A stretch of 64,000 nt of DNA, from assembly GCA_036346225.1 (NCBI GenBank), contig JARFIW010001670.1:1798001-1862000 (forward strand). Direction: 5' to 3'. The notes under the pieces are model-generated. The model worked only from the letters and a program-made list of their open reading frames with translations, did no database searches and had not been told where the DNA came from. Positions 47,641 through 59,618 of the stretch are shown here, in pieces. Position numbers and translations under genes: made by a program. Origin of the DNA: Platerodrilus igneus (Eukaryota; Arthropoda; Insecta; Coleoptera; Lycidae). The number at the start of each line of letters is the position of its first letter. Positions within the stretch are counted from its first letter, which is position 1.

Positions 47641-50600
47641 CAACACAGGTAGCATGTACACACATTCCATGCAAAATCATAGAAGACAGCATTATGGAAC
47701 CATTTATTTCTAATGGAAATTTGGATGGATGCAATATATGTACATTTTTTGGTAAACAACATGCCGGAGCTTCTGGAAGATGTTTCGCTAAAAACTAAAT
47801 AAAACATGTGATTTTAGCATGATAGATGCCTGGTATGTTTAGTTGAAAATTACAAATTATTTAGAAGCTATCTTCCCAAATCGGTCAGTAAGGTGTTATG
47901 CCTCATTTGACTACACAACGATTTATTTTTATAGTATCTTAGAGGACTTTCTGATCGAATTAAGTAGGTTATGATGCATTATAAATGCGTTTAAAAATTT
48001 CCAGCTTTGCCAGAGAATTAACTATTAAATGATTATTGTATTTTGTGTCATAAACGTGTTCTCATTTTTTGAAGTGACGTGCGTCATTGCTCCGATCAAC
48101 GAGAGCGTGCGAGAAAAGGCAAGGTGTTTACTAGTTGGTGGGAACGAGCACTATGATTTTAGACTACTCTGCACCTAAAAGTGAAAATTACGAGTCAGTA
48201 TGTGTAATGCACTGAAGTTACCTTTTAATCCCTACCTCCAATTACTTTTACTACACTTGTCTGTTCTTGTGTCTTATAGGTAAAGAACAATGAACTTCAC
48301 TGCAAATCTGGACTAAATAGGCATCAATCACACTGCATGCCTTGTAGAACCAAGGAAAGGTCATTGGTATTTCGCGTGACTAATGTCGTAACCAATTATT
48401 AATTGACTCCAGCGTAATTAATTATTTAGTAGGATTCAATGTAGGCTTAAGCCTAGCTCAGTAATTTTCCATGGTTAATTTGTAAAGCAAAATAATATTG
48501 CTTCGGAAACTGATTATACCTTCTCTGTGACACGTGATGAATTATATTAACTTTTTACCTGTCTAATCGAGGAGTAATAAAAGGGGAATGTTATTTAATT
48601 GGACCACTAGATTTCCAAATCTTACTGTACTAGATTTCTATTTATAGGGAAGATTAAAAAATCTTTGTTTTGTAAACACGAGGTCGCGATTGCTAAAATC
48701 AAAGACTGTTAGATATCAATAAGCAATTTTTATTAAAATCTTATGTTTCATACAATTTCCTTGAGATATGTCTTTCCACTTGATTTATTTAAATGTACAA
48801 AAATTGGTATGGTTGGAAAAAGCGCTCTCTAGCAGATTTGAAAATCTTAGAAAATGTAACTTAATTTTTCTGTATCATTAAAGATCTTTTTTAAAGGATT
48901 CTCAATTATTAAATTCCAACATGATACATGTTAGATAACCTTATTTATATATTAACCAATTCATCAGGTTCATAGCGATTGCTGCCTTTGTAGTCAAAAT
49001 TAAAACTAAAATATTTTCTAGAAATATCTTTTGGCTATTTTTTTTAGTAATTTTCTCCACAAAGCTCTAGGTTTAATATTTTATGGTATATAGCTGCTAG
49101 ACGTTTAATAAAATGTCAAATATATTAAATTTGTTTTCGATTAACTATTAAAAAGAATTGTATGGTAGTCTATCTAAACATGCAAATGAACATTGTAAGC
49201 CACCACCATTTGGGTCGATTCCACTAGAACTTATACTATTGGTGTATTTGATGTATGAAATATAAGAATCCCCATACTGACATACAAATGTTTCATACAT
49301 TTTCAAATATTTAATATTAAAACTTGAATATCAACAATTCATTGAACATCATAAATTTATCACCCACTCATAACAATAAAATAAATAAGCTAGATAACAA
49401 TGTATGTATATTATATACTTGCTGTTGCTTGCAACAATGTACCGTAATATTGTTATAAATCAGTAGGCAACAAAAAAACAATATTAAAAATACGTTATTT
49501 AAAATGTGGTGTTTACAAAACATTGTTCTTTAAAATGCAGAGTTTATATTAACATATTCAGATCTTAACAAAGGAACAAACATTCCGAGTTTGATGTTAT
49601 CGGATATTAACGTAAGTAAAACAATGGAAATTTACACTTACGTAAATCACCACGTTGTAATAATTTCTTACTACGTACAGTCTCAAATACTGAAACTTTG
49701 TAATAATAATATCTAATTTGAAACAATATCATTCCAAGTATTCTACCAATATTGCAAGTACATTGATGAAGCAGAAAAGCATTCATATAAATATATGTAT
49801 ATAGATATATGTATAATAATGAGGTATTTGCATTAAGCTACCAATATAATTATAATAGCCACTAAATATTCATACATAATATTTTAAGAAACTGTAACAG
49901 TTATCTGTATTATTCCAGAAATTGAACTTTTTAGAACTACACGCATGGTATACAAGCCTTGACAAGAAATAAACATGTAAATGTGACTACATGCAATACA
50001 ACGAACAAAATTTTTGTGCTGATTACGATTTTTTTATAAAGAAATAAGTTGTTTCTAAACAGATATAACTATCTTGCAAAAACATTTAACAGAAATATTT
50101 GTAAATCATATTTCAATTTTTAGTGAATGTTTGTTGCTGTACATTCCCATTAGTTCCTGTTTTGTTTGAAAATTTTAAGGCATATCACTGATGGAAGTCA
50201 ATATTCTATATCTCTTAGAAAATTAATATAAACGATTTAAAAAAATAATTCACCTCAGTTGCTGTTATAAAAATTTCCTTTAATTTATTTTGAATGTGTA
50301 TGTTTAATTATGAAACATCACTTGTATTAATATTTATAAATTCACATCTTTTGTTGATAAGTTGGTGCATTTCATAAAATATGATGAATATGTGTCGCAC
50401 TAATTTAAAATATCATTGATACCACATGCAATTTATTTGGTGTCTATCAATCTTATATGAACATGTGTCGCTGCATGTAAAGCTATTAAATGTTACATTT
50501 ATTAAAAGATTTGTTTGAAAATTATATGGTCTTTCAATCTTCACAATCCTACAATAGTATAATTTTAAAAAAGCAAAGCAAAAGTATACAGAATGGCATT

Positions 50601-51190
50601 CGTTTTTTGTCATTAATTTAAAGGGGAAAAATAGAAACCAATAACACAAACAAAAATTGTTAATTAACTTATGGTTAAGCTACAAACGGACATACAAAAA
50701 ATTATCCAAAGTGTTATAGAACCTTTCCAATTTTAGCTAGGTTACAATTCAAATACATAATAATATCATCCTTTAGAGTCAATAACAAAGTTGTAGCAGA
50801 TGCAATCATAAATTATTGAAATAGGGTATCAGTGAGCTGTAAAATGAAATAACTCAATGCATTTTAGCGACTACTACAATCAGTTTAAACGTTTTTAAAA
50901 CATACGGAACTTTTTATGATAATCACAACAAACAATAAAATTTCATTATGCTGATATGGTCGACTGTATTAAGTTCCTGGTTCCACAGTCTACAGGTTCT
51001 AGCAATTCAGCAATAAATACACTTTAAGTTTAAGGTACTTTTTCAGTGAACGTGTTAGATGTTTTGCAAGTACGCTGTTCGTGTTTGCTTTTGTTAGTAG
51101 TGTTGGACGATGCAATTTATTAGCTGCTTTGGTAGTAGACTCAAATGTAGTGTTGTGACTTAATTGTAATTATACTGGGTTTTAAGTAAT
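47641..51190. other. Long stretch with no gene recognised
   Basis: About 3.5 kb. A GC-richer patch near 48065-48170 (GTGACGTGCGTCATTGC, ACGAGAGCGTGCGAG) may be a repeat end or a regulatory patch, but nothing is recognisable. ATATGTATATAGATATATG near 49795 is a minor AT-repeat. Confidence 0.4.
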
Positions 51191-51577
51191 TATAGTGCGT
51201 TTAACGAACAGATTCAGTAATTAAAATAATAGGATGGGTTTAGTTGCGCAGTACAAACTGAGCATAAGCTTGATTTACAGCGACCCTGTTGATCCATGTT
51301 ACACGTAATTAATTGTAAATAACCTACACAAATATAATAAGTATTGAAAAATACTGTTTTTGAAAAAAAAAGTACAAGAGCAAAAACTACGAAAGACGAG
51401 TGAACAAAAAATAAAGCAAAGACAAACACGAAAAACTAATTGACATTTGTAGGTTAATGTTACAAATTGAAATGTGTGGTTGTTTGAATCCGGCCAACCA
51501 ATACAAAATCTTTATTTAAACTTGGCGCTGATTTATGGGCGGAGCATTTACTGAATCTGTTCGTTAAACGCACTATA
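51191..51577. mobile_element. Tc1/mariner-type MITE with 30-bp TIRs
   Basis: Perfect inverted repeats of 30 bp: TATAGTGCGTTTAACGAACA continuing to TTCAGTAA (51191-51220) and its reverse complement (51548-51577). The outermost TA on each side fits a TA target duplication, giving an element of 383 bp inside. The interior (51221-51547) has no complete transposase. Confidence 0.85.
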
Positions 51578-51603
51578 GAAATATGTGGTTTAGTGAATTG
51601 CAC

Positions 51604-51657
51604 AAAGGCGGTGGTCATTTTGAACACGTTGTGAAATCAATTTGTGTGCATGTGTGA
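51604..51657 (+). pseudogene. Possible mariner transposase C-terminal scrap
   Basis: Directly beyond the MITE, one frame reads KGGGHFEHVVKSICVHV and a stop. N-G-G-H-F-E-H followed by V/L is the usual C-terminus of several mariner-type transposases; compare QANGGHFEHMLM in the element at 13894. Only 17 residues, so chance cannot be excluded. A GTGAGT follows at 51679. Confidence 0.3.
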
Positions 51658-52400
51658 TTCAAGATAACACTACCATAGGTGAGTTATTTTTTATAAACAT
51701 TTAACAAAACAGCAGTCCTAAAACTTTTACCCAAGTTGACCTAGGTCGAGCATTCAAAAATTGGCCCAAGTGTAAAATTTTTTGTTTAGCCACTCAATTT
51801 CTATCACCTTCTCAATTTAATGACATAAAACTAATACCACCCTGAGTCCTAAAAACTTGAGAGATATAAAAAATACACAAGGGCATGTTAAATATATAAA
51901 TTCATATTAAAGTATAAACATTTCCGTTACATATATCATAATAAACATCAGATGCCAATACAATATTTAACAGATAAAGCCAATATTTACAATACACATC
52001 ATTTCTATTATAAACACAAAAACCATTTTGTAACTCTTTCAGTACAGTTGGTTTTACATGTTCAGGCTGTATTTTAAAAATTCCTATAGAAAGAGATACC
52101 GGCTAGATAGTCAATGTGAATTTTTCTTGTATACACCTGGTATGAAAACAATTAGAACATACGTTTGTGATATATTAAGTGATTTTACACAAATGTAGTC
52201 TGTTATTCAAATAAGACTTATAAAAACTGCAAGGGCTATGGGAAAAACACCGAACCAGCTTGTTGTGGGCAGTAGTTTTCTAGAAATATTTTGCACTAGG
52301 TATTGAATTAGTCATACCAGAATAAGTATTAGGAACATAAAAAAGATGTAATATAAGGAAATATGCATGTATGTACGTGTGTGCACACAAGCATGTGGGT
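51658..52400. other. No gene recognised
   Basis: AT-rich, with a GTGAGT donor-like site at 51679 and no exon that can be supported. Confidence 0.4.
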
Positions 52401-52422
52401 GCATGCATGCATGCATGCATGT
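52401..52422. repeat. (GCAT)n microsatellite
   Basis: GCATGCATGCATGCATGCAT, following looser TGTG/GCAC repeats from about 52370. Confidence 0.85.
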
Positions 52423-52853
52423 GCTAAATTAGTTGCGAAAAAGAACCTTAGCAGATTTTTGACTAGCTTTCAATTTCTGAACTGCTTCCATGATTTGAAC
52501 ATGTGGCAGATATCAGAAGATGGAATAAGTGAGACTCTATTAAATACCATAGTTCCGCAATAAGTGAACAAATGTAATCTGTGGATCAAGAAATCCCTAG
52601 CCATAGTAAAAACAAATTTAAATGAGACTAGTTCTGCCAACATTTTCTAAGAACTTAAAAATAGTCAGTGATGTGAACATCTATATTTACCAATAGTGAA
52701 TAACAATTTCTAGTTGGTAAACTGTTGTATTGTCTTAGTGAATCTCTTCATATAAGTCCTTCAACATTTTTATGTTGGTGATGAAAGAGTCATTCCGCAT
52801 TCTTCTGAATACTGTTTTAACCATTTTCATTTTCTTAATTCAGTGATTTACAA
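52423..52853. other. No gene recognised
   Basis: AT-rich DNA leading to the hairpin. Confidence 0.4.
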
Positions 52854-52952
52854 TTTTCAATTATTTGTTAGCTAAAACAACACCCAGTAGGTATATTTTG
52901 GATAATAGGCATTTAGAAAGTAGTGTTGTTTTAGCTAACAAATAATTGAAAA
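52854..52952. repeat. Perfect 30-bp-stem hairpin, 39-nt loop
   Basis: Arms at 52854-52883 (TTTTCAATTATTTGTTAGCT then AAAACAACAC) and 52923-52952 are exact reverse complements. The loop is CCAGTAGGTATATTTTGG plus about 20 more bases. Transcription from either strand would fold into a long perfect stem. No TA or other target repeat is obvious outside. Confidence 0.85.
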
Positions 52953-55699
52953 CTCTCAATTAAAACAATATCCAGAGAAATTTCCCTTTATTGTAGGAAC
53001 ATTCTGAATCATTCTTTTGCCTACTGTTACTAATGAGTTAAAAATGTTTACACACGGAAGGAATTACAAAAGCTGATTCAATATCTGGTTTCTAATGAAC
53101 TTAATAAGTAATATTAAAAAAATGACTAACGTATCGAATATAAACATGGCTATTATAATTGATTGATGGATATAACAAGTGTTAAATACATACAGCAGTA
53201 AACTTATTACTAAATATTTGGTTGTTTCTATTCTAAAAACTACAAGCTATATTTGAAACAAAGCATGAAACCCATAAACACAATACAAAGATCCTTGAAT
53301 TATTCAATTATACTAATATCACAGTAATTTCAGTGTTCATCAATATTTATTCAATTATTATTATATAATAACACGAGTTTTGATTTCTTGGTAAACCTTC
53401 GAAAGAAACGTTTCTACCAATCAACACCTTAATAGTTTTTCTCCAAGAATTTGCCATAAACTTATTATTTATCAAAGCCCTTCTATAGTGGCAACAGAAA
53501 AAAAATGTTTGATCATACTTGACCCACTCTGGATAGAGTACTGCATGGCAGTTATAACGACACAGCACACAAAGGTAGTTCTATTGCCTAAATAATTAAA
53601 ATCTATAATAGGTAGTCTCTGACATAAACAGCGATCAGATAGGCATTAACCTATCACTACTAAAATAGGTTTCAACAGAAAACTGCCGACTTCCGAAACA
53701 TAATTGTTTACACTATTTAGTATGAATGTAAAGCACTAGTTTTTGATTTTTGTGATGCATGGTATGATCTATTATAAATTTTTCACATTTCAACTTTTTT
53801 TATTTGTAATATTCGAATAAGATGTTAAAGAAGTTGTACTAGTGATTGTCAATTTTTAAATGAACTATTTTTAAATATATTAGGTGTGCTAAAAAATTAT
53901 GGCAAACAAAAGTTGCACCTGTTTAAATAGAATGTTGTGAAAATAATTTAATAACTTTCTAAAGTTTTTCATATTTCCTAAAATTAAATTATGCTAAACA
54001 CACACTGCTTGAATTATATACTTTTTAACATCTAGAAAAAGATGTTATGCTCTAAAAAGTATATAAGGACAACCGCATTAATGTTTGTCGCTGTAATAGT
54101 TATTAAAATGAATAAAGCAATGCTTAGAGGAAGTGCAGAGTTAAGTGTTTTAAACAGTTTCTAAACATTACAATTTAATTAGCTCTGATCTCATTAAGTA
54201 AGAAGTTTTTAGCTACCGTGTACAATAGTTTTGGCTATCATAATAAAATTTCACTGAATTACCAACGATGAATGCTGTGTTTACTACATTTAAATATCTT
54301 ATTCGGTGGAGACAACAGATGATAGCATGGCTAAATATCATAATATTAAGAGATACATGCAAGAAAAACAAAAGAAAACCATGTAAATAATATGCATTCC
54401 AACAGCTATAGTAACCTCTTAATGGCAATAAAAGAAAAAAACCTTAACTTTGAGTTATTAAGTTCAATAATTATTCCAGACTACAGACATTTACATCAAC
54501 ATTTTCACAGCTTATTCAATCAAAGTATCTACATATTAAGTGAATAGGTGATTTAAATAACACATTTGTTCTAACATGCAGTAGATGGAGAGCTGGTATC
54601 TGTCAGACTTCTAATCGGGTACATGAAAGTTTAACTTTTGCAGCAAATCTACAAAGTCACTTCTGTTATCTAGTATCTGGTAGAACCAGTTAAATCCAAA
54701 CAAACGTGTCTTCACACGAATCAATTACAAAAGTGTTCAATAGAAGAGAGTGATCAAAGCCTCTAAGTGGATAAGCGTTATACATCTTGAATCATGGAAA
54801 CTTTAGAATTCCCTTGTGTACTTTTTCAATGAATATTTTGTGAAATTCATAATTTGGATTCCAAGAAATGCCGATAACATTGGCCATCTCCTTGTCCATA
54901 ATTCGTAATTTGCTACAATAGCACGTACAACATGTGGCCCGAAATATTCTTCTGTCAGTAGTTTCTATTAAAACTTATTTGTTACATTTGATCAGTAATA
55001 TTCTTTTCAATTTAGCACTTCAGATAATAGCACGAATTTCAGTCTATATCGATTTGTCACATTTAGTTTCAAAACTTTCTTTTCAAATTGGTAAATTAAA
55101 TGTTATTACAAAGTTACACGAAAGCACTTTCCATTTACCCTTTGTTATATTAGAATCCACATTTCTTAGGTTCAAATCTGGTTAGAAGAAAATTTTTATA
55201 AGTATTTTCAAGTTTATTCATCCTATAGGATCGTTATTTTTTACCTTTCATATCAATTGAAATAATTAAAAGCTTTTATCATTCTAGAAACAATTGCTAT
55301 TTAAATTATTATCTTTCAAGGCAAGTTATTAAATTGGAATTTGACCCAAAATACTTCTTTTAAAGTAAGATCATATTAACAAAATCTAGTTATTTTTAGA
55401 CTAGTTTTATTTTTAGATATAACTCGAATATTTAGGTTTTTAAGATCTGTATGTAATTTTTTGACATGTTCTCTTTGTATCGGCGTTTGATTCAATGCAA
55501 TTCTGATCTGCTTATCGTTTACCTTCAACTGGTTTCTGTTTCCAATAACTTAAAATACCACTCACTGTATTGGAATTCAAAAACATGTTGAGGGATCATA
55601 CTTTATTAGGATGTTATTTTACCCTGATGAAAATGTTTTAATGCTATCAGTACCAATATGTGGATTCAATATAATTTTTATTTACCTATATCTTCCAAG
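52953..55699. other. Long stretch with no gene recognised
   Basis: About 2.7 kb of AT-rich DNA. A minor imperfect palindrome at 54015-54065 (TATATACTTTTTAACATCT against AGATGTTATGC...AAAAAGTATATA). Short frames at 53347-53568, 54213-54428 and 54934-55185 show no motif. Confidence 0.4.
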
Positions 55700-55701
55700 G
55701 A

Positions 55702-55932
55702 TCATGTTGCTGTGGAACCACTAGTGTTTTCATCAACACTAAAAATAATAATGTTATTTGTCTGCCACTGACAAGCAGCAATTTCAGGGATGATCTCTTC
55801 ATTAGCATCCAAATTCGCTTTGACGCAAACTTCAGTATTTGCAACTTTTAATTTAAGATCAGCTAATTCTGCTGTTAGTCTAAGTACAAGTTCTTTGAGT
55901 TTTCGAATTGCATTCACTGAGACTTACATTTG
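55702..55932 (-). pseudogene. LINE ORF1 fragment (coiled coil plus NIIIF motif)
   Basis: Minus strand: NAIRKLKELVLRLTAELADL (coiled-coil-like), KVANTEVCVKANLDANEEII, then QTNNIIIFSVDEN. The N-I-I-I-F-G-V-x-E motif begins the nucleic-acid-binding domain of ORF1 in many LINEs of this superfamily. The fragment ends at 55702 with no downstream part nearby. Confidence 0.5.
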
Positions 55933-55979
55933 TTACATTTATAAGTAATGCGATGTTATTTTGTTAACAGACACTGAAT

Positions 55980-56280
55980 CTCAGTATGTATACAACCGGA
56001 ACAAAGCCGGGTACGAAGGGGACTATCATATAACAATCATACTTTCTGTATAGATGAGCACACTTCCGAGTTACCAAAGTCATATACCTTTTCAACGAAC
56101 TTCGTTCGTTTATGAAATCTATTTGTCTGTGTGTCTGTCTGTCTGTGTGTCCGAGGCCTTTTTAATGGTCGGACATCAATGTGTGATACATCAATCGATT
56201 CAGCTCGGTGTGCAGAGCTTAAGTTTTGATGTCAGTTAAAATCGGGCCACGGGACGCCGAGCCCTCGGAAAATCCACAGG
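55980..56280. repeat. Unclassified repeat-like segment with (TGTC)n
   Basis: Contains CGGAACAAAGCCGGGTACG, a TGTC/TGTG run at 56124-56150, and GGGACGCCGAGCCCTCGG, a GC-rich inverted motif. The look is that of a dispersed repeat end, but no second copy is in the window. Confidence 0.35.
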
Positions 56281-57537
56281 ATAATTAAAATTTTAAATAA
56301 GTTTAAAATCAATATGCGACACATATTTGAACAATTTATGGCATTTCATGCCAATTATTCCAATATTATAAACATTGTTTAAACTTAAATTTTGATTACC
56401 GAAAATAATTAGATTCATATAAAAAAAAATTTCTTATCTTATTGATGAGAACTAATATATAGCTTTTAAAATATTTATTCAATAAAATAAAATATATTAA
56501 AATGTCTCTTTTGTTGTTTATAAATTTTTGTATTTTATCTGAATACTTATAATTATTACAACATAATAATATTAATTTCTTTAAATTGTTTTAAAGTAAG
56601 TCTACATTTGGAAGTTCGTTGCGACAATGCCTTGCATTTTCAACTTGTTTTTAATGGGTTCAATATATTTTCTTCCAGAATAATAATAGAACAGCTCGAA
56701 ACAATTTGATCTCACGATGCAAAATCATTGAATAAAATTTAATGCACAGAAAATCGATAAAAATACATTTTTATTATTGAATGAAATTTACATTTACAAA
56801 AGATGTTTGAATGGACACCTCGTGCATAATTGACAAATTTGCATTGTTTTCTTTTATTTTAATCTTATTCCAATATAATTTTAGGTCTAATTTACCCTAA
56901 AAATTTGCTCAGATGTTAGCAATAAAAACAAATACTCGCATTTTCTCACTTCAATAAAATCAACCGGTCTTTGAAAGTCATAATAACAAAGTATCACAGT
57001 ATTGTAGCAAAGTAAACATGACAAGATTATTATCGAAACCTCAGTAAGTGGACTAGTTGCCATGATTTTAATTTATAAATTTAAAGCGAGTAAAATTTTT
57101 GTATTTTTAATGATATCCTAATCGCAGTTCGCCTCCGTGTCAAACATTTAAAAATGTTTGTAATAAGCTTAAACAGACCGGTAGTTAAAAAACCCATAAA
57201 AGTGAACGACATAAAAGAGTAATTCATGAGGCGACTGAATTTGGTATCCTGATAATGATTGCTCAAAACCTTCACGTTAGTGTGAGACAAATTGAGTGAG
57301 AATAAGGTGTTAATAAGAGGAGCATACTCCATATATTGCACCGTAACAAATTCCTTCCATACCATCTTACTCTTCTCTAATAATTGCATGAGATGGACTT
57401 TGTGAACCGTAATAGATTTTGTTAATGAATCACTTTTCGACATTGTGTTATTCACTGCTTAGGCTTCATTTACTAATTTCAGGAATGTTAATTTGCATAA
57501 CAGAAAATCCTCATTGGCTGTAGCAGGTCGAACATTA
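56281..57537. other. No gene recognised
   Basis: AT-rich. A minus-strand open frame of 124 codons (57081-57455; MNNTMSKSDSLTKSITVHK to SLKIQKFYSL) contains a hydrophobic stretch (FMGFLTTGLFKLITNIF) followed by Arg-rich residues, but no family is recognised. Confidence 0.4.
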
Positions 57538-57542
57538 GAGAC
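57538..57542. repeat. BEL/Pao target-site duplication, left (GAGAC)
   Basis: GAGAC directly before TGTTCAG, repeated at 63893-63897. Confidence 0.9.
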
Positions 57543-57793
57543 TGTTCAGAAATCATTGTTTTGTAATGTTGGTTGCAGGGTGTTGTCTCCCTCACCCTCT
57601 TTTACTATTATAAAATAGGGTCGCTCGTGCAAGAGCAGTCAGTAGCTTACAGTCCACTCAGGTGAGAGTACGATGGTGACCTAGCGTTGAATAATACGTC
57701 GTTGTACTCAACATATTTTCATTTTAATTACAGTACATTAATCATTCATGTTCGTTTTATTACTATCACATTAAGCAAGTTATTATTCCAACA
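57543..57793 (+). repeat. BEL/Pao 5' LTR (251 bp)
   Basis: Begins TGTTCAGAAATC and ends TATTCCAACA. Compared with the 3' LTR it has TATAAAATA where the other has TATAATATA, and 2 extra bases (CT) after GGTGAC. The next bases, TAGTTCTGGTCCATTCGG, may hold the primer binding site, but the tRNA is not identified. Confidence 0.95.
57609..57643 (+). promoter_or_regulatory. LTR promoter: TATA box and TCAGT initiator
   Basis: TATAAAATA at 57609-57617 and the arthropod-type initiator TCAGT at 57639-57643, with the A 32 bases after the first T. Spacing fits a normal RNA polymerase II core promoter. The 3' LTR has TATAATATA at the same place. Confidence 0.65.
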
Positions 57794-58205
57794 TAGTTCT
57801 GGTCCATTCGGCCGACATACTTAATGAATTCGAGTGCAATTTCTCATTTAAAAAAGTAACGTCAAGTTCAATTACAACAAAGCATTGGTCTTCGTGGAAG
57901 CAGCACAGTCTAACCGTCAAGGTTTCCGGAGCTCATCAGAGACAAGTCTGGTTTCTTATACCTGCGGGCTATAGGCGCAAGTGAAGCTTAACGACCACAG
58001 GACTTTATTAAATACAAGGAACACGTGAGTCTTTACAATATATCACTTCCTTATCGTATTATTTAGAATTGCATTTGTTTATGATAATATTTAATTGCAT
58101 CCATTCACATTACTACTTCACAGACATTAAATCGCTATTATACACAATTCGTAAGTGTGGTTTGCATTTCCAGTTAAATATTTGACGATTTCAAGTTGTT
58201 TCATC
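57794..58205 (+). other. BEL/Pao leader region
   Basis: About 410 bp between the 5' LTR and the gag start, without a meaningful reading frame. Confidence 0.6.
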
Positions 58206-59618
58206 ATGTCAAGCACAGAAATTAAAACATTGCGTATAAAAAGGGGTGCTCTTAAGGCAAAGCTTACATTATTTAACAAGTTTATTCAGTCAAGCACTAA
58301 AAAGCTTAGCGAATTGGAGGGCATAGAACGTAATAATCTTTTGTGTGAAATTGAAATAAGGCTCAATAATATTGAGCAATTGATACATCAGTTCGAGGAA
58401 GTACAGTTAGAAATAGAAATGCTACATTCAGGTGAGGAAGATGAACTGTTGGAAAGAGAGGAATTCGAAAATACATTCTATTCTTTAACTTCAATTGCAA
58501 AACGGGCGATTGTTAACCTCTCTGACGACAGGGGTTCTTCTTCCGAGTCTGCAGGTAGTATAAGGTTACATGAAACTTTACAAAAGAACAACATTAAGCT
58601 ACCGGCCGTTCGCATTCCGTCTTTCGATGGACAATATAACAGCTGGATTGAATATCACGATACCTTTGAATCTTTAATTCACTTAAACCCCGCAATTAAC
58701 GATATGGAAAAGTTTTATTACTTGCGCAGATCGTTAACCGGTGTGGCAGCCAAGGTCATTGGTTCACTAGAGCTATCACTGTCCAATTACAAATTAGCTT
58801 GGGAATTACTTATAACGCTTCGATAATAAAAACTATTAATACACAACCATGTGCAAGCTATCTTTAATAGTCCTTCCGTTACAATGGAATGTTCACAACA
58901 GATTCGAAAACTAATTGACAATATATCGAGTCATTTACGGGCACTAAAAGCATTAAAACAACCCACCGAACAGTGGGATACATTATTAAACTACATAGTT
59001 TGCGGTAAGTTATGTACCACAATTGCACGAGATTGGGAAGCCTATAAATGTGTAGGCGAACTACCTACCTTTCCCGATCTAATTACCTTTCTAAAAACAA
59101 AGGCTGACGTCTGTGAAAAGATCGAAGCTCACGACTCAAACAAGTCAAATAAACAAACGTCTATTCAGAAACATATTCAAAATCAATTTCATTCAAATGC
59201 GAAACGTAACCAGACTTCAAACAAATCATTTTTCACAGCAAATCAAACTGAATGCGCCTACTGCAAGGGTCAGCATCGAATATACAAATGTCCAGAATTT
59301 CTTAATCTTTCAGTAAATTCAAGAATCGAATCAGTAAATAAGCTTTTGCTATGTCTAAATTGCTTAAGCGGTTCACATAACGCAAAACAGTGCAAGTTCG
59401 GCACATGTAGAAAGTGTCCTAACAAGCACAACACGTTGTTGCACATTGACAACAATACTCAAGCTACAACCACACCCAACAAAGAAAGCTCGACTTCTAA
59501 TAGTGTCGCTCTTCGAGTTGCAGCTCATAAAATCACCACTAACGTTGCTATCAACAGCAATCGTAAAAATACAAAGGAGGAATGGACAAACACAAAATTG
59601 CAGAGCCATCTTAGATAG
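58206..59618 (+). pseudogene. BEL/Pao gag, frameshifted
   Basis: I place the start at MSSTEIKTLRIKRG (58206), because the upstream in-frame Met at 58155 begins leader-like sequence. The N-terminal part has charged helices (LNNIEQLIHQFEEVQLEIEM), then KLPAVRIPSFDGQYNSWIEY, the conserved start of the BEL capsid-like region. The C-terminal part has zinc knuckles with CAYCKGQHRIYKC at residue 135 of the second open stretch, CLNCLSGSHNAKQC, and CRKCPNKHNTLLH. Two close breaks between about 58818 and 58840 lie at the T and A runs near CGATAATAAAAACT, so the two halves are in different frames. Gag builds the particle that packages element RNA. Confidence 0.8.

Noticed and set aside
48065..48170. GC-richer patch as a promoter or exon
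   Set aside because: No core promoter elements or open frame; too little evidence.
52370..52422. CRISPR-like short repeats
   Set aside because: Simple GCAT/TGTG microsatellite without spacers; the organism is eukaryotic.
54015..54065. Small imperfect palindrome
   Set aside because: Short arms with a gap, expected by chance in AT-rich DNA.
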